Assembly (NCBI RefSeq): GCF_001294625.1
Contig: NZ_CP012677.1
Span: 3,534,001-3,598,000, forward strand
Length of the DNA: 64,000 nt
Source of the DNA: Arthrobacter alpinus
GTDB taxonomy: Bacteria > Actinomycetota > Actinomycetes > Actinomycetales > Micrococcaceae
Reading direction: 5' to 3'
Made by a program: the position numbers and the translations under genes. Positions 45,072 to 54,384 of the stretch are shown here, in pieces. The notes beneath the pieces were generated by a model. It saw only the letters and a list, made by a program, of their open reading frames with translations, was not told the DNA's origin and did not search any database. Position 1 is the stretch's first letter. Every line of letters starts with the position of its first letter.

Positions 45072-45145
45072 TCCCCACTTCCCGGCGTTATACCGCGTCC
45101 TGTCGTGTAAAAAAGCCGTCACGTAGGTAGAAGAAGAAGACGGAC

Positions 45146-46094
45146 GATCGGTGACCTACCGAGGTGGCCGGCACGGCGGCCGACCAGTCCGCAAACATTC
45201 TCAAGAGCCACATCAAGCTAGCGTCCGAGCAATTCGTGGAATCTGGGATGAGCAAGTCGGACACCGAAGCCATGTTCGCACAGATCGCCGACCTGGTCGC
45301 TGATTCATCGTATTGGAGACTGCAGAGCCGGGGGCTCGCCGTGTTCGTTGGGCCCGGCTTCCATCTGGCGGTGCGGATCCCACTCGAAGTGAGCGAGTTC
45401 GCATTGGTCGCCGACCATTTCCAGGTTCTGCCCTTGGTCCCCATCTTGGAGAGCGATGGCAAGTGCTACTGGGAACGATCCCCGAGTCTTTCGATGCGGT
45501 GATCGGTGAGCTTCCCGAACAATGACTGCAGGCTCGCGCAATCGGTGGCGGGGAAGCGGCCTTCTGCGGTCAGGGTGGGTCTGGTGAGACGGAGACCATG
45601 CTCACCGAGAAGTTCGTTCACGCCGTTGGTCAGGCAGTCGGAAATGAACTCGGAACCGCTCGGTCACAACCACTCTTTCTCGCCTCTGTTGCGCAGTACC
45701 TGCCGATCTTTCGCGACGCCACCCCTATCCCGCACTCCATGGCCAAGTAATCGCGGGAAATCCTGAATATAGACTGCCGGATGAGTTGCGTTCGGCAGCT
45801 TGGAAGTTGTTGCATGAGAGCGATGCAGCTCGCGATTCTGCAGAGCGTGAGCGCGCCCTATCATTGGTTCACAATGGCAAGGGCGGGTTGGATGCTGCTG
45901 AAATCGCGCGGGCAGCGGAAGAAGGTCGAGTCGATTCCCTGTACCTGCCACGTGAAACGAAACGGCTGACTTCATCAACCGTGCGTGAGTTGGCGAACCG
46001 AGCTGTCCTCTCGACCGTGCGAACATCCGGCACCTTGCGAACGCTGGGCGAATGGGACCGTGACGACGAGATAATCGCCAGCCTGCGGCACTGA
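45146..46094 (+). pseudogene. Decayed baeRF (bacterial release-factor-like) family gene
   Basis: Pieces in different frames match, in order, the family 3 baeRF proteins (bacterial homologues of archaeo-eukaryotic release factors). A first piece (45155-45480) has DSSYWRLQSRGLAVFVGPGF and ADHFQVLPLVPILESDGKCY. After a frame change and an apparent loss of about 12-15 codons comes GTIPESFDAVIGELPEQ (45475-45525). A third piece (about 45570-45750) has FLASVAQYLPIFRDATPIPH and ends in TAA. The last (45786-46094) has LLHESDAARDSAERERALSL and AAEEGRVDSLYLP. At least three disruptions show it is inactive. The N-terminal end is also damaged: TGA precedes PTEVAG. Confidence 0.75.
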
Positions 46095-46168
46095 GAAGGA
46101 GCCGGGAAAACTCTCGGAACGCGTGCCGCCACCCACTTCGTGGCCTTCCTGTGGTGGCGCACGATGCG

Positions 46169-46620
46169 TCACAGGACCACGATGCCGAAAACCGCGGTGA
46201 GGGCCACTCCCGCCACATAGAGGATGGAACCCACGGATGCGGCTTCCTGCTGGGAGCCGAGCGGGATGAAGCCAAAGCGGAGGTCTGACATGGTGGTTCC
46301 GGTCAGGATAAGGGCCAGGAACGAGGTGATGCCGCTCATCGAATCCCACAGTGCGTGCAGCAGTGACATCACAACGCAGGTGAGGATAATGCTGAAGCGG
46401 AAGCGATAGCGATTGTGGCCGCGGGCGACGGCGAATAGGGCAGCGCCGAAGATGGCCGTCCACATGATATGGCCCACGGGCGGCAGGATGGCACGCAAGG
46501 TCACCGCGGTGACCCAAACCGTGAGTCCCCAGAGCACAAGGCCCCTCAGGAAAGCTTTCCACCACCACCGTGCTTCTTGTGGTGGGCCGTGGGCACCGGC
46601 TCGTCAGCCAGGATACTCAT
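46169..46620 (-). pseudogene. Broken PrsW-like membrane protease fragment
   Basis: An open frame from about 46582 down to 46169 encodes a membrane segment set with GHIMWTAIFGAALFAVARGH and LLHALWDSMSGI, like the C-terminal part of PrsW-family intramembrane proteases. The N-terminal part with the catalytic Glu pair is missing. A well-placed start (GGGAG, then ATG at 46620) opens a different frame, MSILADEPVPTAHHKKHGGG, which runs into TGA after 24 codons, so a frameshift near 46555 would join the two. Alternatively the 122-residue part from GTG 46537 is expressed as a short protein. Confidence 0.55.
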
Positions 46621-46671
46621 TGTTGATGCTCCCGTCGTTCCGGGCCCGGTTCCGTGGCGGCCGTTATTGAC

Positions 46672-47193
46672 TCAGGCGTGGCCCCGGTACAGGGCGTTCG
46701 TCGCTGCCTTATCAATACTGACATGGTGTTTGCGCACGATTTCGGAGCCTCCGCCATTAATGGCGTCCAGCAGTGCGTTGAGCGGGATCAATGGAAAGAG
46801 GACTGTTCGCAAGAACATGAGCCACCCGTTGCGCCAGAACCCGGGCCTGGCGCCGTCCCGGAGCTTCACCAAACGGGTTCCGGCGATCAGTGTGCCCAAG
46901 GTGTTGCCGCCGGCGCAGCAGAAGCCGTAGATCCAAGGAACTAGGAACCACACCACGATGCCCAAAAAGATGCCGGCCCCAATGCTGCCGGTGTCTTTAG
47001 CAGAACTGGCTGCAACGGCAAGGACGGGAACAAGAACCAATGCGAAGTCCACCGCCCAGGCGGCAATGATTCGGCTGTCTTTTGCACGCACCCCCCAGCT
47101 TCCGTTGAGAAACGGGGCAGTGCGGTTTCCGCTCCAAGCCCCAATGCTGGACTGGACGGTTGGGATTGGCTGATGTTGCGCGGATTCAGTCAC
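46672..47193 (-). CDS. RDD-family membrane protein
   Basis: A 173-residue protein with a short cytoplasmic head, then the RDD pattern: RIIAAWAVDFALVLVPVLAV (Arg and Asp in helix 1), a second helix, NTLGTLIAGTRLVKLRDG, and a last helix region ending before a basic tail. RDD proteins are small membrane proteins, some of which are ion exchangers; many accompany type VII secretion or toxin genes. It starts at GTG 47193, overlapping the upstream gene by 4 bp, so it is the third gene of the WXG operon. Confidence 0.8.
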   Translation of the reverse strand: MTESAQHQPIPTVQSSIGAWSGNRTAPFLNGSWGVRAKDSRIIAAWAVDFALVLVPVLAVAASSAKDTGSIGAGIFLGIVVWFLVPWIYGFCCAGGNTLGTLIAGTRLVKLRDGARPGFWRNGWLMFLRTVLFPLIPLNALLDAINGGGSEIVRKHHVSIDKAATNALYRGHA

Positions 47194-47975
47194 TGGAGCC
47201 CCTTTTCCACAAGTTCGGCAATGGCGTCGTGGGCCGTTGCTGCTGCCACGCATGTCAGGTCCACGTACACGGACTCTCCGTCCACACGGGAGGTCAGGGA
47301 CACTAAGTGGTCCGGTTTTGAATACAGCGTGTAGTTGGCGAACGTGGCCTCATCCAGGCTCACGCCCGTGATGGAGGTGACGCCCAATGCGCCGTCAAGG
47401 ACGGGGCCGGCATGCTGCTCGAAGTCATCCAGTGCGAAAGTGATGGCTTCCCCGTCGGCTGACTCCAGCTTGGCGGCGTTGGCCAGTTCCATGACGCGCG
47501 CGGGAAAATCGGACCGGGCAGCCAGCATGAAGGTGTGGGCGCCAGCCGCGTCAACGAGTTCTTCAAGAACCACATGGCCGTGAATGTAGCCATAGAACCA
47601 TACCGGTCCCGTGTCCTTTTGCAGTTCGGCGGTAACGATTCGTTCGCCTGTTCGTCGCAGCGCCATGATGCCGGTGATTTCTTCGTTGGCGGCGAGTCCG
47701 CTTGGTTGCATGTCCTCGCCGGTTACCAGAGGGAAGGCCGCCCCGCTGGTCAAGAGGCTCCGCAGGGCCACGTTGCAGGCAAGTTCCTTTTGTTCGATGT
47801 GCTCATCCAGCCAGGGCAGGGCGGTCATCTGATCCCGGTTGAGGCCATCCAAGGCGACAAGGGCTTCATCGGTAAGGATGGGCAGTTGGACCTCGAGGTC
47901 TACAACGCGCGCCAAGACAGCTTGGGCGCAGTCATAGTCCCGCTGGGTCCACGTGATTTCGTGCTGTTCCATCAT
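47190..47975 (-). CDS. Unrecognised 261-residue protein of the WXG operon
   Basis: A soluble acidic alpha/beta protein without signal peptide or Cys-rich motif. I do not recognise the family. The N-terminus ITWTQRDYDCAQAVLARVVD and the later FYGYIHGHVVLEELVDAAGA and DGESVYVDLTCVAAATAHDA suggest a regular domain of strands and helices. Position between a WXG100-headed protein and an RDD protein, with 4-bp overlaps on both sides, is like that of EspG-type chaperones of type VII substrates; that role is inference. Confidence 0.65.
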   Translation of the reverse strand: MMEQHEITWTQRDYDCAQAVLARVVDLEVQLPILTDEALVALDGLNRDQMTALPWLDEHIEQKELACNVALRSLLTSGAAFPLVTGEDMQPSGLAANEEITGIMALRRTGERIVTAELQKDTGPVWFYGYIHGHVVLEELVDAAGAHTFMLAARSDFPARVMELANAAKLESADGEAITFALDDFEQHAGPVLDGALGVTSITGVSLDEATFANYTLYSKPDHLVSLTSRVDGESVYVDLTCVAAATAHDAIAELVEKGLQ

Positions 47976-48934
47976 GCGAAAAGACCTCCGAGACTCTTGA
48001 CGGGGTTGGAAAGGAAGTTCTTAGCACCGTTCACGGCGCCACCCACTACGTTACCAACCGAGGATGCGGCACTATCCCATGCCTTGCCGGCCTTTTCTCC
48101 AACCCATTTCCCGGCAGCCTTGCCCCAACTGCTGTCCGCAATCATGTTGCCAAGGGCCCAGCCGCCGGCAACAACACCTACACCGACAAGTACCGCGATC
48201 CCTACCGGATTGGCCACGGCACCAACTGCGATCAAGATGGAACCGGCTGCGCCGACAACGCCCAGCCCTCCTGCTATGCGGTCACCAACGCCACGCCACC
48301 CGTCATGGTCGGGGCTGACTATGTCGTGGATTCCACCAATAATTCCTACCGGAGCAAGGAGAGGCCCGGCAAACCGTCCGAAGGCACTTATCAACTTGCC
48401 GCTCTTGCCCAGGATCTCTCCGGCCGCCCCAAGCTTGCCGAACAGCCCGCCTTCAGACTGAAAAGTCTTGAACGCGTTGTAGGCGTTGCCGAACTGTTTC
48501 CACTGTTTGTTGGCGAGGAATTTGGCGTTGTCCTTGAGGTTTCCCATAAAGTTCTTCACGCCGAGACCAACACCCAGGGCCTTCGCGCCCAATCCGAGGT
48601 TGTCGAGGGTCTTGTCCCATACGCTGGGCCCCGAACCCGATCCGCCCGGCATACTTAGGCCAGTCGCCGAACTTGCGGTTTCCTGTTCTTGGGCGTTTTT
48701 GCGCAGCATGTTTGCTGCCTCTTGCAAGGACCGGGACGTGGCAGCAATCGTGGGGCGGTGTGAGGCGTTCCAGGTCTGCCGGAAACGGTCGGCGTCTGGG
48801 CCTTTCCAACCTCGGGGCTGATTCACCACACTTGAAAGGGTTTGGGCCTGCTGCAGCAACGCATGCGAGGCCTTGTCCATGGTCTTGGCGAAGTCCCGGA
48901 GATCTGCAATGTCAGAGCCTAAGAATCCGCCCAT
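47972..48934 (-). CDS. WXG100-headed, glycine-rich hydrophobic protein, likely type VII secretion substrate
   Basis: A 320-residue protein. Residues 1-90 form a WXG100-like helical hairpin with the turn RGWKGPDADRF (Trp43, Gly45). Residues 100-185 are a linker with several short helices. Residues 190-285 are rich in Gly, Ala, Val and Ile (for example LAPVGIIGGIHDI and [19 protein letters not shown]), like membrane-inserting glycine-zipper domains. No known toxin domain is seen. It heads an operon with the two following overlapping genes. No type VII secretion ATPase is encoded in the window. Confidence 0.75.
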   Translation of the reverse strand: MGGFLGSDIADLRDFAKTMDKASHALLQQAQTLSSVVNQPRGWKGPDADRFRQTWNASHRPTIAATSRSLQEAANMLRKNAQEQETASSATGLSMPGGSGSGPSVWDKTLDNLGLGAKALGVGLGVKNFMGNLKDNAKFLANKQWKQFGNAYNAFKTFQSEGGLFGKLGAAGEILGKSGKLISAFGRFAGPLLAPVGIIGGIHDIVSPDHDGWRGVGDRIAGGLGVVGAAGSILIAVGAVANPVGIAVLVGVGVVAGGWALGNMIADSSWGKAAGKWVGEKAGKAWDSAASSVGNVVGGAVNGAKNFLSNPVKSLGGLFA

Positions 48935-49098
48935 GGTGGTCCTTTCAAGAATGCGGTCCAGCCGGGGCTGGCGCCCTGCCAGCAGAGTGGAGGGGCCGTG
49001 AAGTCAACAGCCACCAGTCTATTCTCGGGTCTGGCGTGACCGCTATGGGCAGGACTATCCATGCCAGATATAAAGGTGTGGACCGCACTGTGCCGTCA

Positions 49099-49158
49099 AG
49101 CACCCGTCCCCGCTTTTCGCACCCGATGGAACGGGTGCGGAAAGCGGGGACGGGTGCT
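49099..49158. terminator. Near-perfect 60-bp inverted repeat after ppa
   Basis: Arms of 27 bases (one mismatched pair) starting AGCACCCGTCCCCGC enclose a six-base loop ATGGAA. It starts 13 bp beyond the ppa stop, in the direction of ppa transcription. The arm shares a pattern (CACC, TCCC, GCTTT, CCCG) with the palindrome at 649-714, which hints at a repeat family. The rest of 48935-49171 shows no gene. Confidence 0.7.
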
Positions 49159-49171
49159 GGTGAAAGGTATG

Positions 49172-49660
49172 TCAGTGCTTAGTGGCCTCAAAACGCTTGA
49201 TGGACGCTTCCAGCTCGGCTTCTGCAGCGGCACGGTCGGCCCAGCCCTCGGCCTTGACCCACTTGCCCGGCTCCAGGTCCTTGTAACGAGTGAAGAAGTG
49301 CTCGATCTCCTTGACCAGGTACTCGTCCACGTCGGAGATTTCCTGGATGTGATCGTAACGCTTGTCGTCAACAACACACAGAACCTTGGCGTCGCCACCG
49401 GACTCATCGGTCATGTTGAACACGGCGATGGGGCGGGCATCGACAACCACACCGGGGTGCAGATCGTAGTCCTGGAGCATGACCAAGGCGTCCAGGGGAT
49501 CGCCGTCTTCGCCCAAGGTGTCATCGAAGAAGCCATAGTGCGTGGGGTACGTCATGGATGTGAACAAAACGCGGTCCAGGCGGACGCGGCCGGTCTCGTG
49601 GTCAACCTCGTATTTGACGCGTGATCCGCGGGGGATCTCAATGGTAACGTCGTGCTTCAT
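49172..49660 (-). CDS. ppa: Inorganic pyrophosphatase
   Basis: A 162-residue family I pyrophosphatase. [37 protein letters not shown] and [15 protein letters not shown] contain the conserved Glu, Tyr and Asp residues that bind Mg and pyrophosphate. It splits pyrophosphate to drive biosynthesis. The ATG at 49660 gives the normal length; a longer frame adds a basic stretch without family similarity. Confidence 0.95.
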   Translation of the reverse strand: MKHDVTIEIPRGSRVKYEVDHETGRVRLDRVLFTSMTYPTHYGFFDDTLGEDGDPLDALVMLQDYDLHPGVVVDARPIAVFNMTDESGGDAKVLCVVDDKRYDHIQEISDVDEYLVKEIEHFFTRYKDLEPGKWVKAEGWADRAAAEAELEASIKRFEATKH

Positions 49661-49842
49661 CTGATGCTCCTCATGGGTGGGGCGCGCCGCCCGACAAGGC
49701 CTTGCGCGCAAAATCCGTCTAGTATGAGGATATAGGCGCATGTGTTGCGCTAAAAACCCACCCGCGTCATCCGTTGCGGGAGATGACCTGCCCCAGAGCG
49801 TTTAATCCGCCGGGCCCCGCCGCGTAAGGAACCACCAGCACT

Positions 49843-51243
49843 ATGGGACGCACGTCGAAAGTTGTGACGAGCGGGTTGCTCATATTGGCCCTTGCCGCGG
49901 TCACTGTCCCTACCGGGATGCATCTGGCGCCGGCCCTGCTGCCCAAGGACCCGGCCGCAGTGGCCATCACGCCCGCAGCGCAGCTCCCACCGGCAACCCT
50001 GAGCGATCTGACCGGGATTTCCACGCTTCCCGGGAACGCGCCACTGCCCGATTCGACAGCGCTGACCGCATCCCTTGACAACGTGTTAAGTGCCGACGGC
50101 GTGGGCCAGTTCAGCGCCTCTGTCACGGATGCGGTGACGGGAACCTCCCTGTACTCGCGTGATGGCGGGGACCCCAGAATCCCGGCGTCGAACCTGAAAT
50201 TGTTGACAGCCGCGGCGTCGCTGAAGTCACTGGGTGGCACCACCCGCATGACCACCTCCGTGATGCGCGGGGCAACCCCAAATTCTCTGGTCCTGCGCGC
50301 AGGCGGGGACGCCATGTTGAGTACCGGCGCCAGCGAACCGTCAGCAGTCATGGGCCACGCCGGCCTGGCCACCCTGGCCAAGGACACCGCCGGGGCTCTG
50401 GCCCATGACGGCGCCAGCGGTCCCGTCACTCTCAGCATTGACGACACCCTCTTCACCGGACCCGCCTTGAATCCGAAATGGGCCGAAGGCGATGTCGCAG
50501 CCGGTGAGATCGCCCCGATCTACCCCATGGCCCTGTACGCCGGACGGACGGGCCCTTCCGTGAAGACCGGACCGCGTCCGGAAGATTCCGCAGTGGCCGT
50601 GACAGAAGCTTTTGCCACCGCACTGGAGGCGGCAGGTGTTTCCACCACCGGTCAGATCGTCCGGGCCAAAGCGCCGGACGGCACCGCGTTGGCTTCCGTC
50701 AGTTCGGCGACAGTGGCCGAGCAGGTGCAATACTTCCTGGTGGAATCGGATAACTATGTTGCCGAGGTCCTGGCACGTCTAGTGGGTGCCAAAGAACAGC
50801 ACGACGCCAGCAACGCAGGGGCCACAAAGGCCATCAAGGAAGTCCTGACGGGGTTGGGCCTGCCAATGGAGGGCATCGTCATGGCCGACAACTGCGGTTT
50901 GGCGGTGGGCAATTTGGTCAGCGCCCGGCAGTTGGTGCAAACGGTGGACCTGATGCTGAAGGCGTCCGGAACGGACGTGGGTCAGGGCCTGGTCGGCCTG
51001 CCGATCGCCGGGTTGAGCGGCACATTGGGGGCCCGCTTCTCCGAGGGTGCCGGCCTGGATGCGGCCGGGCTGGTCCGCGCCAAGACCGGGACGCTAAACG
51101 AGGTTTCAACCCTCTCCGGCTATGTGATCAACGCCCAGGGCCGGGTGCTGGCCTTTTCGATCATGGGCAATGGCCTATCCGCCGGTCCCGCCTCGGCAAC
51201 CCCTATTCTTGACACGGCCGCCACCATCCTCGCCAAGAGCTGA
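49843..51243 (+). CDS. dacB: D-alanyl-D-alanine carboxypeptidase / endopeptidase (PBP4 type)
   Basis: A 466-residue penicillin-binding protein of family S13 with an N-terminal signal/anchor (residues 7-33). The active-site motifs are SNLK (116-119), SDN (302-304) and KTGT (414-417). The segment usually reading DGSGL here reads DNCGL (349-353), a local variant that leaves the three core motifs intact. It trims D-Ala from peptidoglycan stem peptides outside the membrane. It precedes the DUF2342 gene and tilS in the order usual for this group. Confidence 0.93.
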   Translation: MGRTSKVVTSGLLILALAAVTVPTGMHLAPALLPKDPAAVAITPAAQLPPATLSDLTGISTLPGNAPLPDSTALTASLDNVLSADGVGQFSASVTDAVTGTSLYSRDGGDPRIPASNLKLLTAAASLKSLGGTTRMTTSVMRGATPNSLVLRAGGDAMLSTGASEPSAVMGHAGLATLAKDTAGALAHDGASGPVTLSIDDTLFTGPALNPKWAEGDVAAGEIAPIYPMALYAGRTGPSVKTGPRPEDSAVAVTEAFATALEAAGVSTTGQIVRAKAPDGTALASVSSATVAEQVQYFLVESDNYVAEVLARLVGAKEQHDASNAGATKAIKEVLTGLGLPMEGIVMADNCGLAVGNLVSARQLVQTVDLMLKASGTDVGQGLVGLPIAGLSGTLGARFSEGAGLDAAGLVRAKTGTLNEVSTLSGYVINAQGRVLAFSIMGNGLSAGPASATPILDTAATILAKS

Positions 51244-51301
51244 AACGCGGACGGCGATGGCCGGGTTGTGGTGAGGGATACTGCCAGCAAAATATGATCT
51301 G

Positions 51302-52462
51302 ATGGTCACTATGAGCCCGCAAAGCAGTGCCCCTGGCCCTTCAGTAACTCCGGTCAGCATGGTGAACTGGGAGCTGGCGGCGAAAACCGCAGCCGCACTT
51401 GCCCCGGCCGGACCGGCCCTGAGCGGGCGGGAAATTTCTAGTGCTGTGGAAAACTTGCGGCTCATGGCCGAGAAGTCAGTTCCTCATGTCCATGAGATCA
51501 GTAAACTTCAGGCGGCCCGGGACCTGCGGGACTCCGAGGTGCTGGTGGTCGACAGGGCGTCGTGGGCCAAGGCCAACACCCAAAGCTTTGCCGTCATGAT
51601 GGACCCCGTCATGCGTGCCATTGCAGCCAAACAAGCCGAAAGCAACAAGGGCGCCAACAAGACTGCCAGTGCGGGAGCGGCCAACCTCAGCGCAACTGTT
51701 ACTGGCGCGCAACTGGGCACTGCCCTGGCCTTCCTCTCCAGCAAGGTCTTGGGCCAGTACGACCCCTTCGCCGCACTGGCAGGCCCCACAGCCACGCCCG
51801 GGGGCCGGTTGCTTCTCGTGGCGCCAAACATCATCACGGTTGAACGCGATTTGAAGGTGGAACCTGCAGATTTCCGCCTCTGGGTGTGCCTGCACGAACA
51901 AACCCACAGGGTGCAATTTGCTGCCGCCCCGTGGCTGCGTCATCACATGCTCGCCGAGATAGAGAAGCTGGGTGGGCTGCTGGTGGGAGATTCCGAGAAC
52001 CTTGGTGAACGCCTGTTGCAGGCCGCCAAGCAGATGGGCGCCAAAAAGGGCATCGCTTCAACAGAAAAGACCCCCAGCCGCGGCGGTGTGCTGGACTTGT
52101 TGCAAGACCCGGCCCAGAAGGCAGCACTCTCCCATGTCACAGCTGTCATGAGCCTGCTGGAGGGTCATGCCAATGTGGTCATGGACGGAGTTGATGCGCG
52201 GATTGTTCCCTCCGTGCGCACCATTCGCCAGCGCTTCAACAATCGCGGCAAGGATCGTGGCGTCCTGGAAAAGTTCATCCGAAACTTGCTGGGCCTGGAT
52301 GCAAAGATGCGCCAATACAGCGATGGGGCAAAATTTGTGCGAGAAACAGTGTCCATGGTTGGCATGGACGGGTTCAACCAGGTGTGGACGCAAGAGCAGA
52401 ACCTGCCCACGGAGCCGGAAATTCACCATGCCCGCTTGTGGGTCGAACGGATGGGCCTGTAA
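51302..52462 (+). CDS. DUF2342 (zincin-like) zinc-dependent metalloprotease family protein
   Basis: A 386-residue protein of the actinobacterial DUF2342 / F420-biosynthesis-associated family. The zinc motif is HEQTH (198-202) in LWVCLHEQTHRVQF, with SLLEGHANVVMDGVD downstream probably giving further ligands. An inserted Ala/Asn-rich stretch (about 110-135) is a likely loop. The natural substrate is unknown. It sits between dacB and tilS and starts at ATG 51302 or 51311. Confidence 0.88.
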   Translation: MVTMSPQSSAPGPSVTPVSMVNWELAAKTAAALAPAGPALSGREISSAVENLRLMAEKSVPHVHEISKLQAARDLRDSEVLVVDRASWAKANTQSFAVMMDPVMRAIAAKQAESNKGANKTASAGAANLSATVTGAQLGTALAFLSSKVLGQYDPFAALAGPTATPGGRLLLVAPNIITVERDLKVEPADFRLWVCLHEQTHRVQFAAAPWLRHHMLAEIEKLGGLLVGDSENLGERLLQAAKQMGAKKGIASTEKTPSRGGVLDLLQDPAQKAALSHVTAVMSLLEGHANVVMDGVDARIVPSVRTIRQRFNNRGKDRGVLEKFIRNLLGLDAKMRQYSDGAKFVRETVSMVGMDGFNQVWTQEQNLPTEPEIHHARLWVERMGL

Positions 52463-52465
52463 CAC

Positions 52466-53605
52466 GTGAGCGCTCAAATGCCAGCCCAGAATTTGCCTGC
52501 CCGGAACGCCCAGCAGCAACGCCCCCGAGGCCGGCTCGACCCGACGGTGGGCAAGGCCCGCACCATGGTGGGGGCGCTGCTGGGATTGACCACCACCGGC
52601 AAACACCGCCCTGTCCAGGACCCGCCTCTGGTATTGGTGGGGTGTAGCGGCGGCCCGGACTCGCTGGCTTTGGCGGCGGTAGCGGCGTTCTTTGCCAGCC
52701 GCGGCGAGATTCGTGTGGGGGCGGTGGTGGTTGACCACCAGATGCAGCCAGGTAGTGCCGAGGTCGCCGAAAACACGGCTGAGACGTTGCGTGCTTTGGG
52801 CTTGGACCCTGTTCAGGTGCGCACTGTGGAGTTGGCGCACGACGGCGTTGGCCCGGAAGCAGCCGCCCGCGCCGCCCGCTTTGCTGCCCTTGACGTGGCG
52901 GCTCGAGAGCTTGGCGCCCAAACAGTGTTGTTAGGTCACACCCTTGACGACCAGGCGGAATCGGTGCTGCTGGGCTTGGCCCGCGGCTCGGGAACCAAAT
53001 CGTTGGCCGGAATGCGCCCGCGCCGCGGCCGCTATGCCCGACCGTTCCTGGGGCTTCGCCGCTCTGAGACATTGGCCATATGTGAGGCGCTGGACCTGGA
53101 CCCATGGCACGACCCGGCCAACACGGACCAGGCGTATTTGCGGGTCCGTGTCCGGCACAATGTGTTGCCTTTTCTGAGTGCAGAACTTGGTCCGGGGATC
53201 ACTGAGTCGTTGGCCCGGTCGGCGACGATCCTGGGCCACGACGCGGACTTCCTCGACGAATTGGCGCAGGCAGAATTTGATCGGATCGCCGAGATATGCC
53301 CCGGCACGCAAGCGCTTCCCGCTGAGGTGCGGCTGCCCGAGGATGCGCTGCGGCGCTTGGCTCCGGCCCTGAAGATGCGAGTGTTGGCGCGGGCCGTCGT
53401 CGTACTTGGCGGGTACCAGCCCAGTTATGAAAGGCTGGTTTCGGCGCAAGAATTATTAGAACGCAAGGGCTCCGCCGGGCCGGTGCAAATGGCGGGAAAA
53501 GTCAGTGCTTACCGAATTTCGCGGAGCCAAAGCGTTCCCCAAGACGGGCCGGGCTATGGGAAGCTTGTCCTTAGGCGCGGCGACACAGCGTTGCACCTGC
53601 ACTAA
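52466..53605 (+). CDS. tilS: tRNA(Ile)-lysidine synthetase
   Basis: A 379-residue PP-loop ATPase starting at GTG, three bases after the previous stop. The PP-loop is SGGPDS (61-66). GHTLDDQAESVLLGLARGSG and the substrate loop RPFLGLRRSE are typical of TilS. It attaches lysine to the wobble cytidine of tRNA-Ile(CAU), which is essential for AUA decoding. The N-terminal 45 residues before the core are an extra polar stretch. hpt follows 47 bp later. Confidence 0.95.
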   Translation: MSAQMPAQNLPARNAQQQRPRGRLDPTVGKARTMVGALLGLTTTGKHRPVQDPPLVLVGCSGGPDSLALAAVAAFFASRGEIRVGAVVVDHQMQPGSAEVAENTAETLRALGLDPVQVRTVELAHDGVGPEAAARAARFAALDVAARELGAQTVLLGHTLDDQAESVLLGLARGSGTKSLAGMRPRRGRYARPFLGLRRSETLAICEALDLDPWHDPANTDQAYLRVRVRHNVLPFLSAELGPGITESLARSATILGHDADFLDELAQAEFDRIAEICPGTQALPAEVRLPEDALRRLAPALKMRVLARAVVVLGGYQPSYERLVSAQELLERKGSAGPVQMAGKVSAYRISRSQSVPQDGPGYGKLVLRRGDTALHLH

Positions 53606-53652
53606 ATCAGCACCAGCGCAGTCAAAAAAACCTTCACAATCAGGAGTCATTG

Positions 53653-54204
53653 GTGGATTCACAAGACGTCCAATCCGACCTCAAGCACGTTCTTTACACC
53701 AAAGAACAAATCCAAACACGGGTGGCCGAGCTGGCTGCACAGATCGACGCGGACTATGAGGGCCGCGACGTCCTGCTGGTCGGCGTGCTCAAGGGTGCCG
53801 TCATGATCATGGCCGACCTTTCCCGCGCCCTGCACAGCCACGTCACCATGGACTGGATGGCGGTGTCCTCCTACGGGTCCGGCACGCAGTCCTCCGGCGT
53901 GGTGCGCATTCTGAAGGACCTGGAAACGGACCTTATGGGCAAGCATGTGCTCATCGTTGAGGACATCATCGACTCCGGCCTGACCCTCTCCTGGCTGAAG
54001 GCGAACCTGATCTCTCGAGGCCCTGCCTCGGTGGAAATCTGCACCTTGTTGCGCAAGCCGGCCGCCGCCAAGGTTGAGATCGACGTTAAGTACGTCGGTT
54101 ATGAGATCCCCAGCGAATTCGTTGTCGGCTACGGCCTGGACTTTGCCGAGAGGTACCGCAACCTGGACTTCATCGGCACCCTGGCACCGCACATTTACGA
54201 ATAA
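53653..54204 (+). CDS. hpt: Hypoxanthine phosphoribosyltransferase
   Basis: A 183-residue type I phosphoribosyltransferase for purine salvage. The PRPP loop is HVLIVEDIIDSGLTLSWL, and VGVLKGAVMIMADLSRAL and DFAERYRNLDFIGTL are conserved. The GTG at 53653 has AGGAG six bases upstream, so it is preferred over a TTG one codon earlier. It lies between tilS and ftsH as in most actinobacteria. Confidence 0.95.
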   Translation: MDSQDVQSDLKHVLYTKEQIQTRVAELAAQIDADYEGRDVLLVGVLKGAVMIMADLSRALHSHVTMDWMAVSSYGSGTQSSGVVRILKDLETDLMGKHVLIVEDIIDSGLTLSWLKANLISRGPASVEICTLLRKPAAAKVEIDVKYVGYEIPSEFVVGYGLDFAERYRNLDFIGTLAPHIYE

Positions 54205-54218
54205 GCCCTAGCTGTTGA

Positions 54219-54290
54219 GCGCCCGCTCCCCGTGGTTTCGGCAGGGTCAACCAACAATGGTTGATCCAGCCGAAATCTGGGGGTGGGCGC
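54219..54290. terminator. Imperfect 72-bp inverted repeat after hpt
   Basis: GCGCCCGCTCCCC pairs with GGGGGTGGGCGC at the base, TTTCGGC with GCCGAAA and TCAACCA with TGGTTGA at the tip. It starts 15 bp after the hpt stop and is the likely terminator. The GTTGA element is like that in other intergenic repeats here. Confidence 0.65.
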
Positions 54291-54384
54291 ATTTCCTTAG
54301 CTACCGCGCAGAAAACCGTTCCGCCCTCAGGGAACTATTTGCGGTTCCCGTGCGTGTTCTTCTAGGAACGGTGTAAAGCTAGTA

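Noticed and set aside
54331..54358. GGAAC and GTT elements before ftsH resembling an ECF stress-sigma promoter
   Set aside because: The spacing is about 20 bp rather than the usual 16-19 and the sequence is short, so chance is likely.
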